DNA from: Metridium senile
Taxonomy: Eukaryota > Cnidaria > Anthozoa > Actiniaria > Metridiidae
DNA length: 64,000 nucleotides
Assembly: GCA_949775045.1 (NCBI GenBank)
Contig: OX459107.1
Location: 11,869,250-11,933,249 of the forward strand
Direction of reading: 5' to 3'
The notes beneath the pieces were generated by a model. It was given only the letters and a program-made list of their open reading frames with translations, searched no databases and was not told the origin of the DNA. Positions 1 to 12,448 of the stretch are shown here, in pieces. Every line of letters starts with the position of its first letter. Within the stretch, counting starts at the first letter, position 1. The translations under genes were made by a program, and so were the position numbers.

Positions 1-130
1 ATAGTTTCTATTTAGTGACTATTTACTATCACTCAACCAGATACAAAAGAGACAATACTTTACTTGTCTTTGATAGTGACACATAAGCATTTATATTTTA
101 TGGATATAGTGTTTGTGCTCTAGTGCTTTC
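1..130 (-). repeat. Truncated copy of dispersed repeat A
   Basis: The reverse complement of this stretch matches the right half and central part of the copy at 1203-1928 (shared text includes ctggttgagtgata and tagtcactaaatagaaacta). It lacks the 493-bp insertion seen in that copy, so it shows the uninterrupted state. The copy is cut by the window edge. A third copy lies near 62040-62220. Family identity is unknown. Confidence 0.6.
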
Positions 131-1202
131 ACTCCAAATTTGAAAAATTAATTCGGCTTATTTAGTATCTAATTACTGATGTTTTATTTCAGTAATAATG
201 TAATAGCATGCATATTAGATTGTTTAATACAGCAGTTATTATAGTAAGTGATATTAGAGTATAACACTGCTCACACTCAACCCATTAAACAAATGGTACT
301 AAATAGTTCTTAGTAAACAATAGCAAACATGAAATATTTTAATGTGAACTATTTCTATTTAGTACAAATTGTTGTAAATGTGCTTAATGCAAACCCTCTA
401 TCACATTGGATTTTTATGATGTATGGAATTGCTGTCAAAATGAGCCACAATAGTGGTGAGTGGTTGACAAAACATTTAAAAAAAACCCAAGACTTCTGTA
501 ATATAATCAATGTTAGGGAATAATTTAAATCTGGTCAAATGCCAAAACCATTTAGTGTAGGCAGTTAATTAGGGGATTGTTAGATATATGGAATTTATAA
601 TAGTTATCAACAACATTTGCTGCAACCATTAATTAATTTCAGCACTAAATAATAGTAGTGTCCAAATAAATCAGAATTAAAAATATATCAAGTTGTCTTT
701 GTCTTATTGAACAAGAGCGGATTTAGGGGTAGAGCGACAGGGCTGCAGTTTGCCCTTAAAAAGCATTTTTTGTTGCTCTTTTCATATTACCAAACCCTTA
801 TTTTCAATAGAAATGTTAATATTTTTAATGTTCAAAAATATCCATAGATCCTAGAGTACAAATATAAAATGTTTATGGCTACTTGCTGCGAAGTGTGGAT
901 TTTGTATCGGGATCCCTGTGTAAACTAATAAAGGAGACCGCTGGACGGGTCACGTTTCAGAAACAAGAACTACAACGGGTCAGTCTGGTTGAATGAATTG
1001 GATCAAAGATTCCATTTATATTACTACATCAAGACACAGTTAAAATGGCTGTTTAAGGTTTGATCAACGTTTCTTTATTGGTGCATTAGCTTTATATCAA
1101 ATATTGTTATTATCATATTGCACTTGAAATGTCTTTGAAAACAAACGTGTTCTTGATTCGAGTGTTACTAGCGCACATGCAAAGTTAATATTAGAGTGTA
1201 AT

Positions 1203-1928
1203 AGAGCGAAAACACTAGAACCATAAAACAAAATCAAATTGCTACTGTGTAATAGTTCTTATTTAGCGACTACAAGTTACTATAAAAGACAAGCAAAGTT
1301 GTTATGAGGTATTGTTTCCTTTTGTATTTGCCCGGAGTAACTAATCGATTAAATCTATTAATCGATAAAATCGATATTAATCGATATTAATCAATACTAA
1401 TCAATCGATTATTATCGGAAATCGATAAAAAACGATATTCAGCTTTGCTGTGATTATCGATTTTTATCGATTTCTATCGATTTTTTATCTTTTTCGTTTT
1501 GGACTGAATTTATTATTAAATGATTACGTAGAGAAAAGCTCGCGCTCTACAAGCCTGGCCAATATCAACCAAAGACTAAATAATTGTAAAAATAAACAAC
1601 CTAAAATAAAGCTGCATAATTAAAACTGTGTTTTTGATAGATTTTATTTTTGGTACTTAGCGAAAGTAATCGATATTAATCGATATTTCTAGATTTTTTT
1701 GTGATTATCGATTTTTATTGATTACCGATACTAATCGATACTAATCAGTTGATTATTATCGATTAATATCGATTTATCGATTAGCTTTCCGATGATCGAT
1801 TTTCATCGATTAGTTACTCCGGGGTATTTGATGTTTCTGGTTGAGTGATACTGACTAAATAGTCACTAAATAGAAACTATTAGTTAGTAACTATTTTGTT
1901 TTTATTTCATGGTTTTAGTGTTTTCGCT
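1203..1928. mobile_element. Inverted-repeat element (repeat A) interrupted by a second element
   Basis: The left end agagcgaaaacactagaacc is mirrored by the right end ggttttagtgttttcgctct, giving terminal inverted repeats of about 20 bp. The total would be roughly 230 bp without the insertion at 1331-1823. No open frame is present, so it is a non-autonomous element or MITE. I could not define its own target duplication with confidence. Confidence 0.6.
1331..1823. mobile_element. 493-bp non-autonomous DNA transposon nested in repeat A
   Basis: Its ends are cccggagtaactaatcgatt and the exact reverse complement aatcgattagttactccggg. It is flanked on both sides by the direct repeat gtatttg (1324-1330 and 1824-1830), a 7-bp target duplication. 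The interior is packed with atcgat and close variants, which could be subterminal transposase-binding sites. There is no coding capacity. Two other copies of the host repeat (positions 1-60 in reverse, and about 62100) show the empty site, which supports a true insertion. Confidence 0.75.
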
Positions 1929-1929
1929 C

Positions 1930-2041
1930 TAGTTCTTTAATGCACCTAAATTCCGTTGTGTTTATTTATTTATTTATAAGGCTTTCCACATTTGTGGGAG
2001 ACCACAGCAAAAGAGCCAGGCTCCAAGAATGTGTGGCTCGA
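1930..2041. other. Spacer with no gene seen
   Basis: Short AT-rich spacer with a tttatttatttata run of the sort found at ends of retroposed repeats in this window. I see no gene. Confidence 0.4.
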
Positions 2042-2052
2042 ATGTGTTCTTT

Positions 2053-3728
2053 ATGTACGAAAGCCGAGGAGGGACTTCAGACTTCAGACTTCAGAGATAA
2101 TTATGTCTGAAGTATGAAATCTGAAATACAATTTTAGGACTTCAGACTTCAGACTTCAGAGATAATTATGTTACCTGTGGTCCCATCGAGTTATAAAATG
2201 CTGTTTGTTTCATTATTATTCTTACGCTAGAAGTTAATACACATGCGCTGCAGTCCCACAGGATCCCAATCCAAATGTTTTAATAATCGCCCTCGTTCGT
2301 CGACGGCTGTAAGAGTGTTGTCCTAATTTGTACTACAAGGAGTTTTTATAGTCTTCATCAACAAAGATGCTTCCAGTTCTGCCAAAAACGCTCGCGATCC
2401 ACATTCAAATGCACAGTACATCTTTGAAGCTGAAGACGAACGTACTTTTCGATCTGAGTCTTTCCGCAAACTCGAAGAGGAATCAAAGCAAATCTATGAT
2501 CAACCTATGCTCTGAATTGCTGACTAAATGTACAAATACAAAAACAAATACAGAACACTGTGCCATAACAAACAACTGTTCAGCATCCAAACACTCTGAT
2601 GATGGAGAAAACAAGAATCCTGTTGTTATGAAAAGAAGCAAGAACGACATGAATTGAAAGTGCCATGTTTGATGGATCAAACGAACAGCACTATTTGCTT
2701 CTCGATAAATATTATTATCTTTATGGTAATTATATTGATTCTATTGTCGACCATACAAACAATTTTACCGCTTAATAAATATGCTACAAAGTTTACATGT
2801 ACTCGTGTTTGTATATAAGTCGTATAAGTAGATAATAGTCGTACCTATTATCGCGCACATCCTATTATCATGCTTTTTGTAAAAAATAATATACATCTTC
2901 TAAAAAACTGCTTCAAAATTAATTAAAACAATTTTGGCTGATTATTCTGTTGCAACCAAGTTTATAGTTCACTTTTTTTCAATAAACTTTTACGGCACAG
3001 GATAGAAGATAATTATTATTTTTTACGAAAAGCACGATAATGGGTTTGCGCGATAATAGGTACGTTTACTTTAAGCTGATGTCATCTGCAGAAATTCTCT
3101 TGCTTACCGTGGTTACTAACGAACCCTTGCATAGCGACAGAATTAACATGCACTATCGATACAGTTATTCAATTTTATCTTGGTCCTAGCAAATTTTTAA
3201 CTTTTTAGTTATTGGCTAGGGCCAGTACCTACTATACTTGTAATTGTAAATTGTAAATTGTAATAAAAACGTTGTTGTTGTTGTTGTTGTTGTCTATTAA
3301 GAAGAAGTTCTTTGGTAATCTAGGTTTTTTTCTACAATTCTTTAATCTTGGTTAACTCGTTTGTGGGCGGTTGTGTGGGTTTTGGGAAATTCGTGATTTT
3401 GTGATTCGGCTGTGTTGATTTTTTGACCGCAAGAAATCCTCTTTACATTGCCAGATTTAACCAAAAAATGACCACCCATCGAGTACACGCTCTGAGAGCG
3501 TCTTTGTTATCTCTGAAGTCTGAAGTCCTAAAATTGTATTTCAGACTTCAGACTTCAGATATAATTATCTCTGAAGTCCTAAAATTGTATTTCAGACTTC
3601 AGACTTCAGATATAATTATCTCTGAAGTCTGAAGTCTGAAGTCCTTAAATTGTATTTCAGACTTCAGACTTCAGATATAATTATCTCTGAAGTCTGAAGT
3701 CTGAAGTCCATCCTCGGCTTTCGTATTT
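2053..3728. mobile_element. 1.7-kb Mutator-like inverted-repeat element
   Basis: The ends carry matching inverted repeats: acgaaagccgagga followed by tandem gacttcagacttcaga on the left, and tctgaagtctgaagtc then tcctcggctttcgt on the right. The direct repeat atgtgttcttt lies outside both ends (2042-2052 and 3729-3739). An 11-bp target duplication with long inverted repeats fits the Mutator (MULE) superfamily, known for 8-11 bp duplications. The right arm holds several extra copies of the ttcagacttcagatataattatctctgaag block (3509-3710). Inside is a 96-codon open frame at 2367-2657 with no recognisable domain, so it is probably non-autonomous. Confidence 0.65.
3225..3292 (+). repeat. Retroposon-like 3' tail with (GTT)n
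   Basis: The run ttgtaaattgtaaattgtaataaaaacg leads into gttgttgttgttgttgttg. This is the arrangement seen at the 3' ends of many invertebrate non-LTR retroposons and SINEs. No body of a LINE is visible upstream, so this is a truncated copy or only a microsatellite. Confidence 0.4.
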
Positions 3729-4047
3729 ATGTGTTCTTTTGTTGTTATTTCTCAGTTGTTATGAAACACGTTTTAGCCGACTTTGATTTAAAAACTAGCA
3801 GATATTTATTGTGTCTTGTTTGTATCATTAACCATCTCCCAGGGGACAGAATGGGCAGTGAAGATAGTAATATTATATTCATTTGGTTAGATTTTTTTTA
3901 GAGATATACAATATTTTGTTGTATTCTTGTTTATCTATTCATATATTTGTATTTTCTTTATACCTAGTTCCATTGCATCTTTGCTAGCTGTTTCATGTTG
4001 ATCTTAACAGACCAAAAAGAAAATATATAAAGAAAATTTATGCAATC

Positions 4048-7000
4048 ATGGAAGAGAGAATCAACATTGATGCCCCAAGATGGGACCAATCCACATTCAG
4101 TGGTCGTTTTAAACACTTCTTTGCTATTACTAACTGGGTAAAAAGCTTTAAAACAAATAATGAACTTGACGAGGCTAAAAGGGTTGTAGACGAATACAGG
4201 TACTGTACTGTTAAATGCTTATGTGTTCAATACCCTGAGTTTCAAATCCAAATCCAATGTTTCCCATTTATCAAATAAAAGGGCTAAAAGGGTTGTAGAC
4301 GAATACAGGTACTGTACTGTTAAATGCTTATGTGTTCAATACCCTGAGTTTCAAATCCAAATCCAATGTTTCCCATTTATCAAATAGCAGGATTTTATAT
4401 GAAAGAAGCTGATTGGTTCTTAGTGATACTCATTCTTATACAAACTCCTATTGGATAGTAAAACCCATATTGATTCATAAATTAAAGCTATTTATGTTTT
4501 AAAGAGATGTGAAAAGTGCATGCTGGATAGAAAGATCATTTCATAAACTTAATGGAATGATCTTTCTATCCAGCATGCACTTTTCACATCTCTTTTCCAT
4601 TCATTCATCATATTTACATTCAATTCCAGGCAAGGGAAAGTTATTCCAGGCTTAAGCATAGATGAATTATGGGATGCTAAACACCTTGTTGACTCAGCCT
4701 TCCATCCAGATTCTGGTGAAAGAATGAATTTGATTGGGCGCATGACGTTTCAAGTCCCAGGTGGAATGTCTATTACTGGTGCAATGTTACAGTGGTATAG
4801 GTATGCAATACTCACAAACACAATCCTACTTGGCAGCAAATGAAAAACAATATTGAAAATTGCACTGTAACTCCACGTATCAAAGTAATTGAAGTAGTTC
4901 ATTTCAATAGCAGACTCAAAAATATGAGGCACAATAGTCCTTCTTTAATATGCACGTGATAAGGGATATCAAGCGTTAGCCGATTTGTCATTTTTGAGAG
5001 ATAATTCATATAATTTGAAAAAAATATTAAGTCTGGCTAAAGTCGTTCCCACAATGCATCCTAGCAGTACCTAAATATTTCACCACACCCAGGAAAATAG
5101 CCCAAAAGGAAAACCCTCCATAGCAACCTAGCATTGCTATTGACGATCCGATCCTGAAAAACCATATTGCATAGTAGACTTCAATCTATCTGTAGTAAGT
5201 AGGTGGTACTATAGCATACAGTACTACAGAAAGTTGTTTCGAAGCACATCATTTTTCAGTTGAAAATTGGTGGTCAGGGCGTAAAAAAAATGAATCGAGC
5301 CACCTTAAGACAATACAAATGAAATTATTAAATTTAAACAAACTAAAAAAAGGAGAAAATTAAAAGGCAAAAAATTAATTTTATTTTGCAGAACTGTGCC
5401 AGCAGTAATTTTTTGGCAGTGGATCAACCAGTCATTTAATGCTCTTGTCAATTATACAAACAGAAATGCAAAATCTGAGGTCACTGGAAAGTAAGTATGA
5501 TTTCAATATAAACTGCAAAACAATACACATATGTAGTATATAATTATACTTACGAAAGAAAAGTTGAATTTTTAATTGAATTCTGGCTAAAAGGGGGATG
5601 CTATAAACTAGTGGACTATAAACTAGTATACTACAGAACTATAAATGTTGTAAGAAACTATAGTGGCAGTATTTTATGGCCAATTAATGGACTACAGGTC
5701 AAATATTTAGTAAGTTACTTAGAACATTCAATAGTTCATGTACTTCCTACTTTATTTCTTAGGTATGTGTATACTAACCTTTAGATACAGTAAATATTCA
5801 GCTTGAGGATAACTGTGTGTTGGACATAATTTTTTTCCTATTTTTACACTCAAAAAACTTTTGATTATGTGAAAGATTGGCTAAGAAAGAAAAAAAAGCC
5901 AGATTAATAAATCCCAGGAAGAGGATGGAAGGAAAACACTTAAGTACATTCTGAAACATGATCATGATGTTGTTCTTTTGCACCTATAGATACACAGTCT
6001 CCTTTGAAGGAACAAGTGTAGCTCCATTATTTAGTGCACAGCCTTTTTTAACCCTTTTCAACTTCTTTCCATTGATTCTGTGGAGGTTTTAGTAGCTTTA
6101 AATAGCCATATAATTTAGAGCATTGATGGAGAGAAGGGTGAAAAGAGTGCACCGTCAGCTTCCTTAGAGAACAGCTTAATTACTTCTAGCTGAAGGAACT
6201 ACTGTTAAAATCCTTGTCCTTTTTACATATTAAGCTAAGATACATCGGTCATGAAAAACAAATGGTCCTTTTTTCTGGTAATATAATAACCAGAACATTC
6301 ATTTGGTAATATTATATATTGATATATGATTCTTCAAGGCAAATAGGTGTGGCATATGTGTCAGCAACTACAAGTGCTGTGGGTGTTGCCATTGGATTAA
6401 ATAGTCTTATCAAGGTGAGATACTATTTTAATAATTGTTAGCAATGTATGTATTGTATATTATACCCTTCTGACTCCTAGCCTGCATAGCAGTCCCTCCG
6501 TCAAGAGAATAAGGGCCTGCAGACAAGACCCGGTTTTTTGGTTATTATGCGGCCATTGGCCGCAGAATTTCCATTGGTTGATACCATGCATGTCAATCAT
6601 CAGTATGTAAAGTTCTCAATTGATTGGTTGCTACGTTGCAATAGGAGGTTAAAAATAGAACTTCTGTGGGAATATTCGTCTTCACAGACGTTATTGATAA
6701 CAGAATGAAATCAAATTATATGTTTTAAAAGTTATTTCATGTTGAATTATAAATACATACATACATATCTTTATTATGTGTTCCCTTACGGGTTTTTCGA
6801 CACTTAATTACATTTAAATTTTTAAAGTGTATATTACTATCATTATACTAGAGATTTGCAATTATTAATAGTGAAACATTAATTATTAATAGTGTGCATT
6901 AAATGCAATCTGTTCATTTATACATTTAATTGTATATATCATAGCTTGATCTATCCACTGGTAGGAATTTTTTTTTTCATAGACATGAAAGATTAGAAGG

Positions 7001-9414
7001 ATTTTAGAGAATATAGCGAGCCAGTTGAAGCAAGTTGAAGTAAAATCACAGTCGTTATTTACGGGTTAATGATTACACATTTCAAGTCAAGAATAATTAC
7101 AGATCACGCGAAGAATTCTGAGAAATCTAGATACGACAACAGTTCTTCATGATTAACTTTCCTTACACCGTATTTAGGTGGTTAAAATTAGCAAAGTTCT
7201 GATATATTTTCATTGGGAATCGACCGTTATTTTTGAACTTCCGGTCAATCGATTTACTTTCTCGATTTACGGTCAATTTTGATTGGATTGTTTTTGACAG
7301 TGATATTTAACAGGATTGAATTTTAATTAGGGGGCGGATAATCAAAAAACCAGGTCTTGTCTGCAGGCCCTCATTCTCTTCTCGCCCCAAGCCCCCTCGG
7401 AGGGACTGCTACGCAGGCTATCTGACTCCTTAAGCACCAACACCACCACTAAAAATGTCACTACATGTTTAAAAATTTCAACTTTCTCAATCAAGCTAAA
7501 TTTGCCCTGACATTTGGAAGCTCTCCTAATTTTGATTGCGAATCAGTCACACGAAACTAGCGATTTTAGCACAAAAACATCATTCAAAGTTTAGCAAAGT
7601 CAATTTTCAACTATTATAGTACTTAAAAATTACAAAATGAAATTTCAAAATTATCCAAACCACCTCACAAGCATGCTGAGAAAAATGCTCATCCAACACC
7701 GTTAGACTGTTTTAGTCAGAGACATAATAAGCCCAATGAATCCTGTTCAATGTAATCCCATTATGACTTAGCATCAAACAAAAACACAAAGAAATAATTT
7801 TTGTAACTTGATTGGCTGCACACATCAAGTAATTATATTTAATGACATCTATAATGTTGTATGCAGTGAGGATAATATGACAATGTATTTATATTTTCAG
7901 ACAGCACCACCTATTATTGCCCGTTATGTACCATTTACTGCAGTAGCTGCTGCTAACCTTGTCAACGTCCCTTTAATGAGACAAAGGTATGCAATTTCCT
8001 GGAATACTTGTATCAATTTCATGACTAATTCCTTTGTTGTATAATAGGGAGTTACTACATGGTATTGTTGTATATGATGAACATGGTAATGCCATTGGAC
8101 CATCAAAGAAAGCTGCTCAGAAAGGAATTGCACAAGTTGTTTTCTCCAGAATCACTATGGCAGCACCTGGAATGGGTAAGCCTTTACTCTTTTGTGTTTG
8201 AAAGACTTATAGCTATACACAAATATGGTGATACATTTGAATTTAACTATTGCTCTTGAAGCCTCTCATACATGTGTTTCAACCTGAAAAAGGCTATAGC
8301 CAGTCAAGAACAATAGCAGGTTGTAATATAATTAATATATAGTTCAATTTGGTCATTATCAAAAATAAAAGATTGTGTTTTAAAAATAGTAACAAATGTT
8401 TCCACTCTTAGTGATTCTTCCAATTATCATGGAAAAAATAGAGAAATATGCTTTCATGCAGGTAAGAAGATCTATTATTCCTAGTATTCTCTCAAGTCCC
8501 AGTTAACACAGCACACAGTATGCAGTGGTTGGCACAAGTACACAACTTACTTTTATTATCCCAATAAAACAAAACACACTCTTATAACAAGATGATATAA
8601 TTAGAACTATCGATGTTTCTCAAGTTGAATTCTGACCACAAAAAACTACTTTTCAAACTATATACACTTCCTTAATTAACATAGTTTCAATTAACATAAC
8701 TAGTACCCAGTCCTCTTGTTCACATAGGAAACTATTTCTCTCTTGATTACCAACTCTCTACTATCATTGTCCATTACAAGAGAAATACATTCTATTTTGT
8801 ATGTGTGACTGCATGGTAGGTTAATGCTCATGTTTTCCTTGCAGAGGATACGTTTTCTACATGGTCCAATACAAATGTTGTTATGTGGTGTTAGTTTAAC
8901 ATTCATGGTCCCTGCTGCATGCTCAATATTTCCACAAAAATGGTGAGATAATCTCAAAACATCATAACTTTTCAACAGCACATTTTAATAATGTTCTTTC
9001 TATTATTATTTTGATCACAAACTATAGCAACTGCATGTAATATTTAAAAGCAGTGAGGACTGCAGGATGAGATTTCAAGTCTACATCATTCTTCAGTCTG
9101 GAGTATCATTGCAAGTTTTTGTTATCCCATTCAGTCAGATCGGTTAAGGAAAGGCCTGCTAGTCCCAAGGCTTTAGGGCAACACCCAATTTTTACGTAAT
9201 TTTGAAAATAAAAATTAGGAATTTTAATAATATGATTGACTGAAAGTTCACTGGTTGATTATTATTTGTACCATTAATTCTAAAACAGTACCATCACCAT
9301 TTTTATCTCTTCAGCTCATTGAAAGTTGAACACTTAGAACCAGAACTTCAAGACAAGATCAAGAAAATGGGTGGTCCATTAATAGATAGGGTATATTTTA
9401 ACAAGGGATTATGA
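4048..9414 (+). CDS. SFXN2: Sideroflexin, SFXN2-like mitochondrial amino-acid transporter family protein
   Basis: Nine exons join in frame: 4048-4199, 4630-4800, 5392-5490, 6339-6414, 7901-7986, 8048-8175, 8412-8461, 8845-8942 and 9315-9414. They give 319 aa, the normal sideroflexin length. Every border is GT/AG. Family hallmarks are the N-terminal [13 protein letters not shown] block, [48 protein letters not shown] and the terminal [23 protein letters not shown] and LEPELQDKI favour the SFXN2 branch over SFXN1/3. Sideroflexins are inner-mitochondrial-membrane proteins with about five membrane helices; SFXN1 carries serine and SFXN2 is tied to iron and haem metabolism. The start is the first ATG before the conserved block. 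The exon 1 border is tandemly duplicated at 4171-4386. Confidence 0.95.
4173..4386 (+). repeat. 109-bp tandem duplication spanning the SFXN2 exon 1 splice donor
   Basis: Two copies with a 109-bp offset read as identical. Each contains the last 27 nt of exon 1, the donor cag|gtactg and the first part of intron 1. Donors therefore lie at 4199/4200 and 4308/4309. Using the second would add 109 nt, shift the frame and meet the TAA ending at 4278, so only the first donor gives sideroflexin. Confidence 0.85.
4501..4596. repeat. Near-perfect foldback in SFXN2 intron 1
   Basis: Arms 4501-4543 and 4553-4596 are reverse complements with about one mismatch, around a loop of roughly 10 bases. The hairpin ends about 33 bases before exon 2 (4630), so it covers the branch-point region. 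It has no coding content and is probably a foldback or MITE relic. Confidence 0.75.
6478..7420. mobile_element. 943-bp non-autonomous DNA transposon with 9-bp target duplication
   Basis: The left end tagcctgcatagcagtccct and right end agggactgctacgcaggcta are inverted. The similarity continues inward past cctgcagacaagac for about 70 bp. The direct repeat tctgactcc flanks it (6469-6477 and 7421-7429). A 9-bp duplication is typical of Mutator-like elements. No transposase frame is present. It lies in SFXN2 intron 4. Confidence 0.8.
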
Positions 9415-11651
9415 TGTATGTGACTATTTAACAACTAACTCATGTTGTGTCAAATAGAATTAATCCTATTAAAATGATAGCGAATAACACAATAATAAAC
9501 CCTTTGATTACAAACAATTTAGTAAAAGTATTTTCAAATTATAACGACTATAAGTAAATGCGAGTATTCAGTTTTTCAAAGTCGCTGACTTGATAATTAG
9601 GAACTTTAGTTAATCATATTCCGTGGAATACATTGTATTCCATATAAAATTCATGAATAATTCATGAAAATTTTACAAAAGAAATTATGTCTGTCTAAGA
9701 TCTATAAATCTAATACAGGTTTTGTTCTGATTTCCATACCTAAGTTTCAACTTGAATTTTCTGGGCCAGATTTACTTTTATCTTCAATTGACTATTTTAG
9801 TAAAATACGAAAGAAGGTACAATATAATATTCACGTCCAATCTGTATGCGATATACAACAGCTTGTCTTTGACTTTTTCGCATACAGAACGGCCACTCAT
9901 ATGGTATATATTACTTATTTATATGTATAAATTTAGTTAAATTTAAATATGGAACAATATAGGTAAAGAGAGAGTGAAGTCAGTGACTTCGAAATGCAGA
10001 ATACTCAAATTTAAGTTAGTTTCTTTATTTTAAGGACTGTTATATACCCTTTAGTCTTGCCTTTATCACTTTGTTATAAGTAATAATGACCATTAATAAG
10101 AAATAACTGAAATATGAGCCCATCCAAGGGGTTTTAGAGAATAAGCACATTTATTTTAAGGGATCAAGGGATACTGCCAAATTATTTTCAGGGAACAAGG
10201 GAAATATGATAAAACAATAGTTTTTTGGGGATCATGGGAACATAATTAAGGTAACACATTTTAGGGAAACAGTTATTTTATTTATGTGGAACAAGGGGAA
10301 CAAATGCAAAAAGATCAGGGGAACAAGCACCTCCCCCTGAGAGGGAGGGACTCAAATATTGTTCATTTGTTTTATCGTTTTATCCAAAATATGAGTAAAC
10401 ATCGGTGCATGTGTTAATGACAGAAGTGTTCATAACTCTACTTCTCAAAAATTAACATGTGAGCAGAGTTGTACTTTGGCATATATTGGGTAGCATGTCT
10501 CTCATCTACCAATAAGTAGGACAATTGTGTTTGCATGGCTAGTAGTTATAATAATGTAAAAAGAGATAATGTAAAAAAAGTAAGATGTGATTTAACTGGA
10601 ATTTAAATTTGACTTTTCCATTATTTTTTAATTGGTATCCTGAGTAATGTTTGCATGTATTTAATAATAGTTGAACAAAACTGTCTTGATAATAAAGTGC
10701 AGCTATATTTTTATTTTCAACACACAGATCTATATTTACATTTTGCTATTCTTATCTATACAACTTAACTAGTACATAAGGCATTATTATTATTATAATT
10801 ATTATTATTATTATTATTATAATTATTATGTGTATATTCTTATATAACTTGTTTTTAAATAGCAACTATGCTGGTCATTAGCAATGGACAAATTTCAAAG
10901 TCTCATGACAAGCTTTTCTAAAACATTACAATTAACATTATTAAGATAATTATTATTATAACAACTGTGCATACAAGTTGACTATATATATAAACACTTA
11001 AAACTATACACCATACAACAAAGTATAATATGTCAGTAAATTACAAACCATTTTTACTTGGTGTAGCAAGACATAATAACAATATGATACAAGTGTCACA
11101 ACACAGACAATGCTTATTGGTGCTGTAAATGTCAATATTAGAATATTGTTATATCAAACTTATCTTTAAGCCAAATTGAACTATAGCATCCTATTGTTGT
11201 TCTTCACTTTGGAACACAATGGAGTTTCCACATGAATACATGCAAGGCTGGTCAGTAAATAAGTTATTCAAATTGACAGCCGTGCATATGTTGATTTGGT
11301 GTATAATTACTACTGCAGTAATTTAATTGCTAAAAAGGATATCAATTAATGATACAAAAGACAACACATATCTCTAGATATAAATACTACAATTTCTCTT
11401 AGAAACAATCTACAAGGCTTACATTCATGTCGAGGCATTTCATGGCAGCCATGTATGTGGTCCAGCTGCAAACTGAAATCGTCTGTCATTCAAAATCGTT
11501 CTCTTCAATTTGCCCACAAATATGAAATATGAAATCCCTCTATATTTTAAACTTCCAGCAAATTATTGCAATTAGCTATTTAATATTTCAAGAGGTTAAT
11601 CACATACAAGGTGCTTTACCTTAAAAAACATATATGCCAATTCTAGATCAC
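9415..11651. other. Convergent spacer after SFXN2
   Basis: This holds the SFXN2 3' untranslated region and AT-rich DNA. A pair of imperfect inverted segments (gagtattcagtttttcaaagtcgctgactt near 9562, mirrored near 9975-10010) may bound a MITE of about 450 bp. An ATT/TAT microsatellite lies at about 10785-10830. I see no coding exon in it beyond a possible short terminal exon for the feature at 11652-11828. Confidence 0.4.
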
Positions 11652-11828
11652 CTTGTCTCCCTCACAGCCTTGTTCAGCATTGTCATACAAAGCATAGCAT
11701 TCTATGATGAGGCTAAACATGGCTGCAGGTGAGAATAGATCTCCTGGTCTATTCAGAAGTTTCAAGAGTTTGAACATTATCTTCTGGTCTCCCAGTCTGA
11801 GCTGTGAATCTATCAGACAATTGAGATA
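11652..11828 (-). CDS. Unassigned coding-like exon, phase 0 at both ends
   Basis: On the minus strand tttttcag precedes a 177-nt open segment (59 codons) that ends at gacaag|gtgatc. The translation starts YLNCLIDSQLRLGDQK and contains FKLLKLLNRPGD and SLIIECYALYDN, a helical, protein-like composition unlike the surrounding AT-rich noise. A possible next acceptor (gatttcag near 11475) would add about ten codons ending FAAGPHTWLP-stop. I recognise no family and find no upstream partner exon between here and the BNIP3 stop. It could be an exon of a gene that spans BNIP3, a pseudo-exon, or chance. Confidence 0.35.
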
Positions 11829-12448
11829 CTGAAAAACGATTGACAATTTTACTGAATATTGATTTGTCCCATGGTAGCCCCCTTTTTATATTCTTTTATT
11901 GGAGGGGAGGAAATTGCAGCTAGTTCTAGTAAGACCCTTTGCTACCAATTTGCAAGATTTGAAACCTAGCTTGCTGTGTTAGTTTGTATATAAAATAACT
12001 AAAAAAGTCATTCTGACTGATCTATTAACTAGTCATAAAGTTGACACTGTCGAATGTGATCACTTACACCAACCATTACTTCTTTTTATACTAATGACTG
12101 ACAAATGTGGAACAAAAGTGTTATGGGATCACATTGTAACAATTATCACCTTGGTATTTTAAATGAACTATAATACCAGTAACAAACCATAAGTAACCAA
12201 GAATGTTGATATATTTCTGGACTTATAATCACAATAACATGGTTTGCTGGCTAGGTATATATAGCTCATATCATAATATCACAGACTTATATAATTATAG
12301 TGATTTAGCATAAAAGGTTGTTTTTGAATCATTAATGCAGTGATATATTTCATTGACAAATATTTTTTATCAAATTGAATATATACAGTCAACGCAGGGT
12401 TAAATAACAAATTAGTGGATTTATGCTGTTAAGCCATAGTTTTTTCCC

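Noticed and set aside
2367..2657. 96-codon frame inside the Mutator-like element
   Set aside because: No recognisable domain and an equally open overlapping frame; not supported as a gene.
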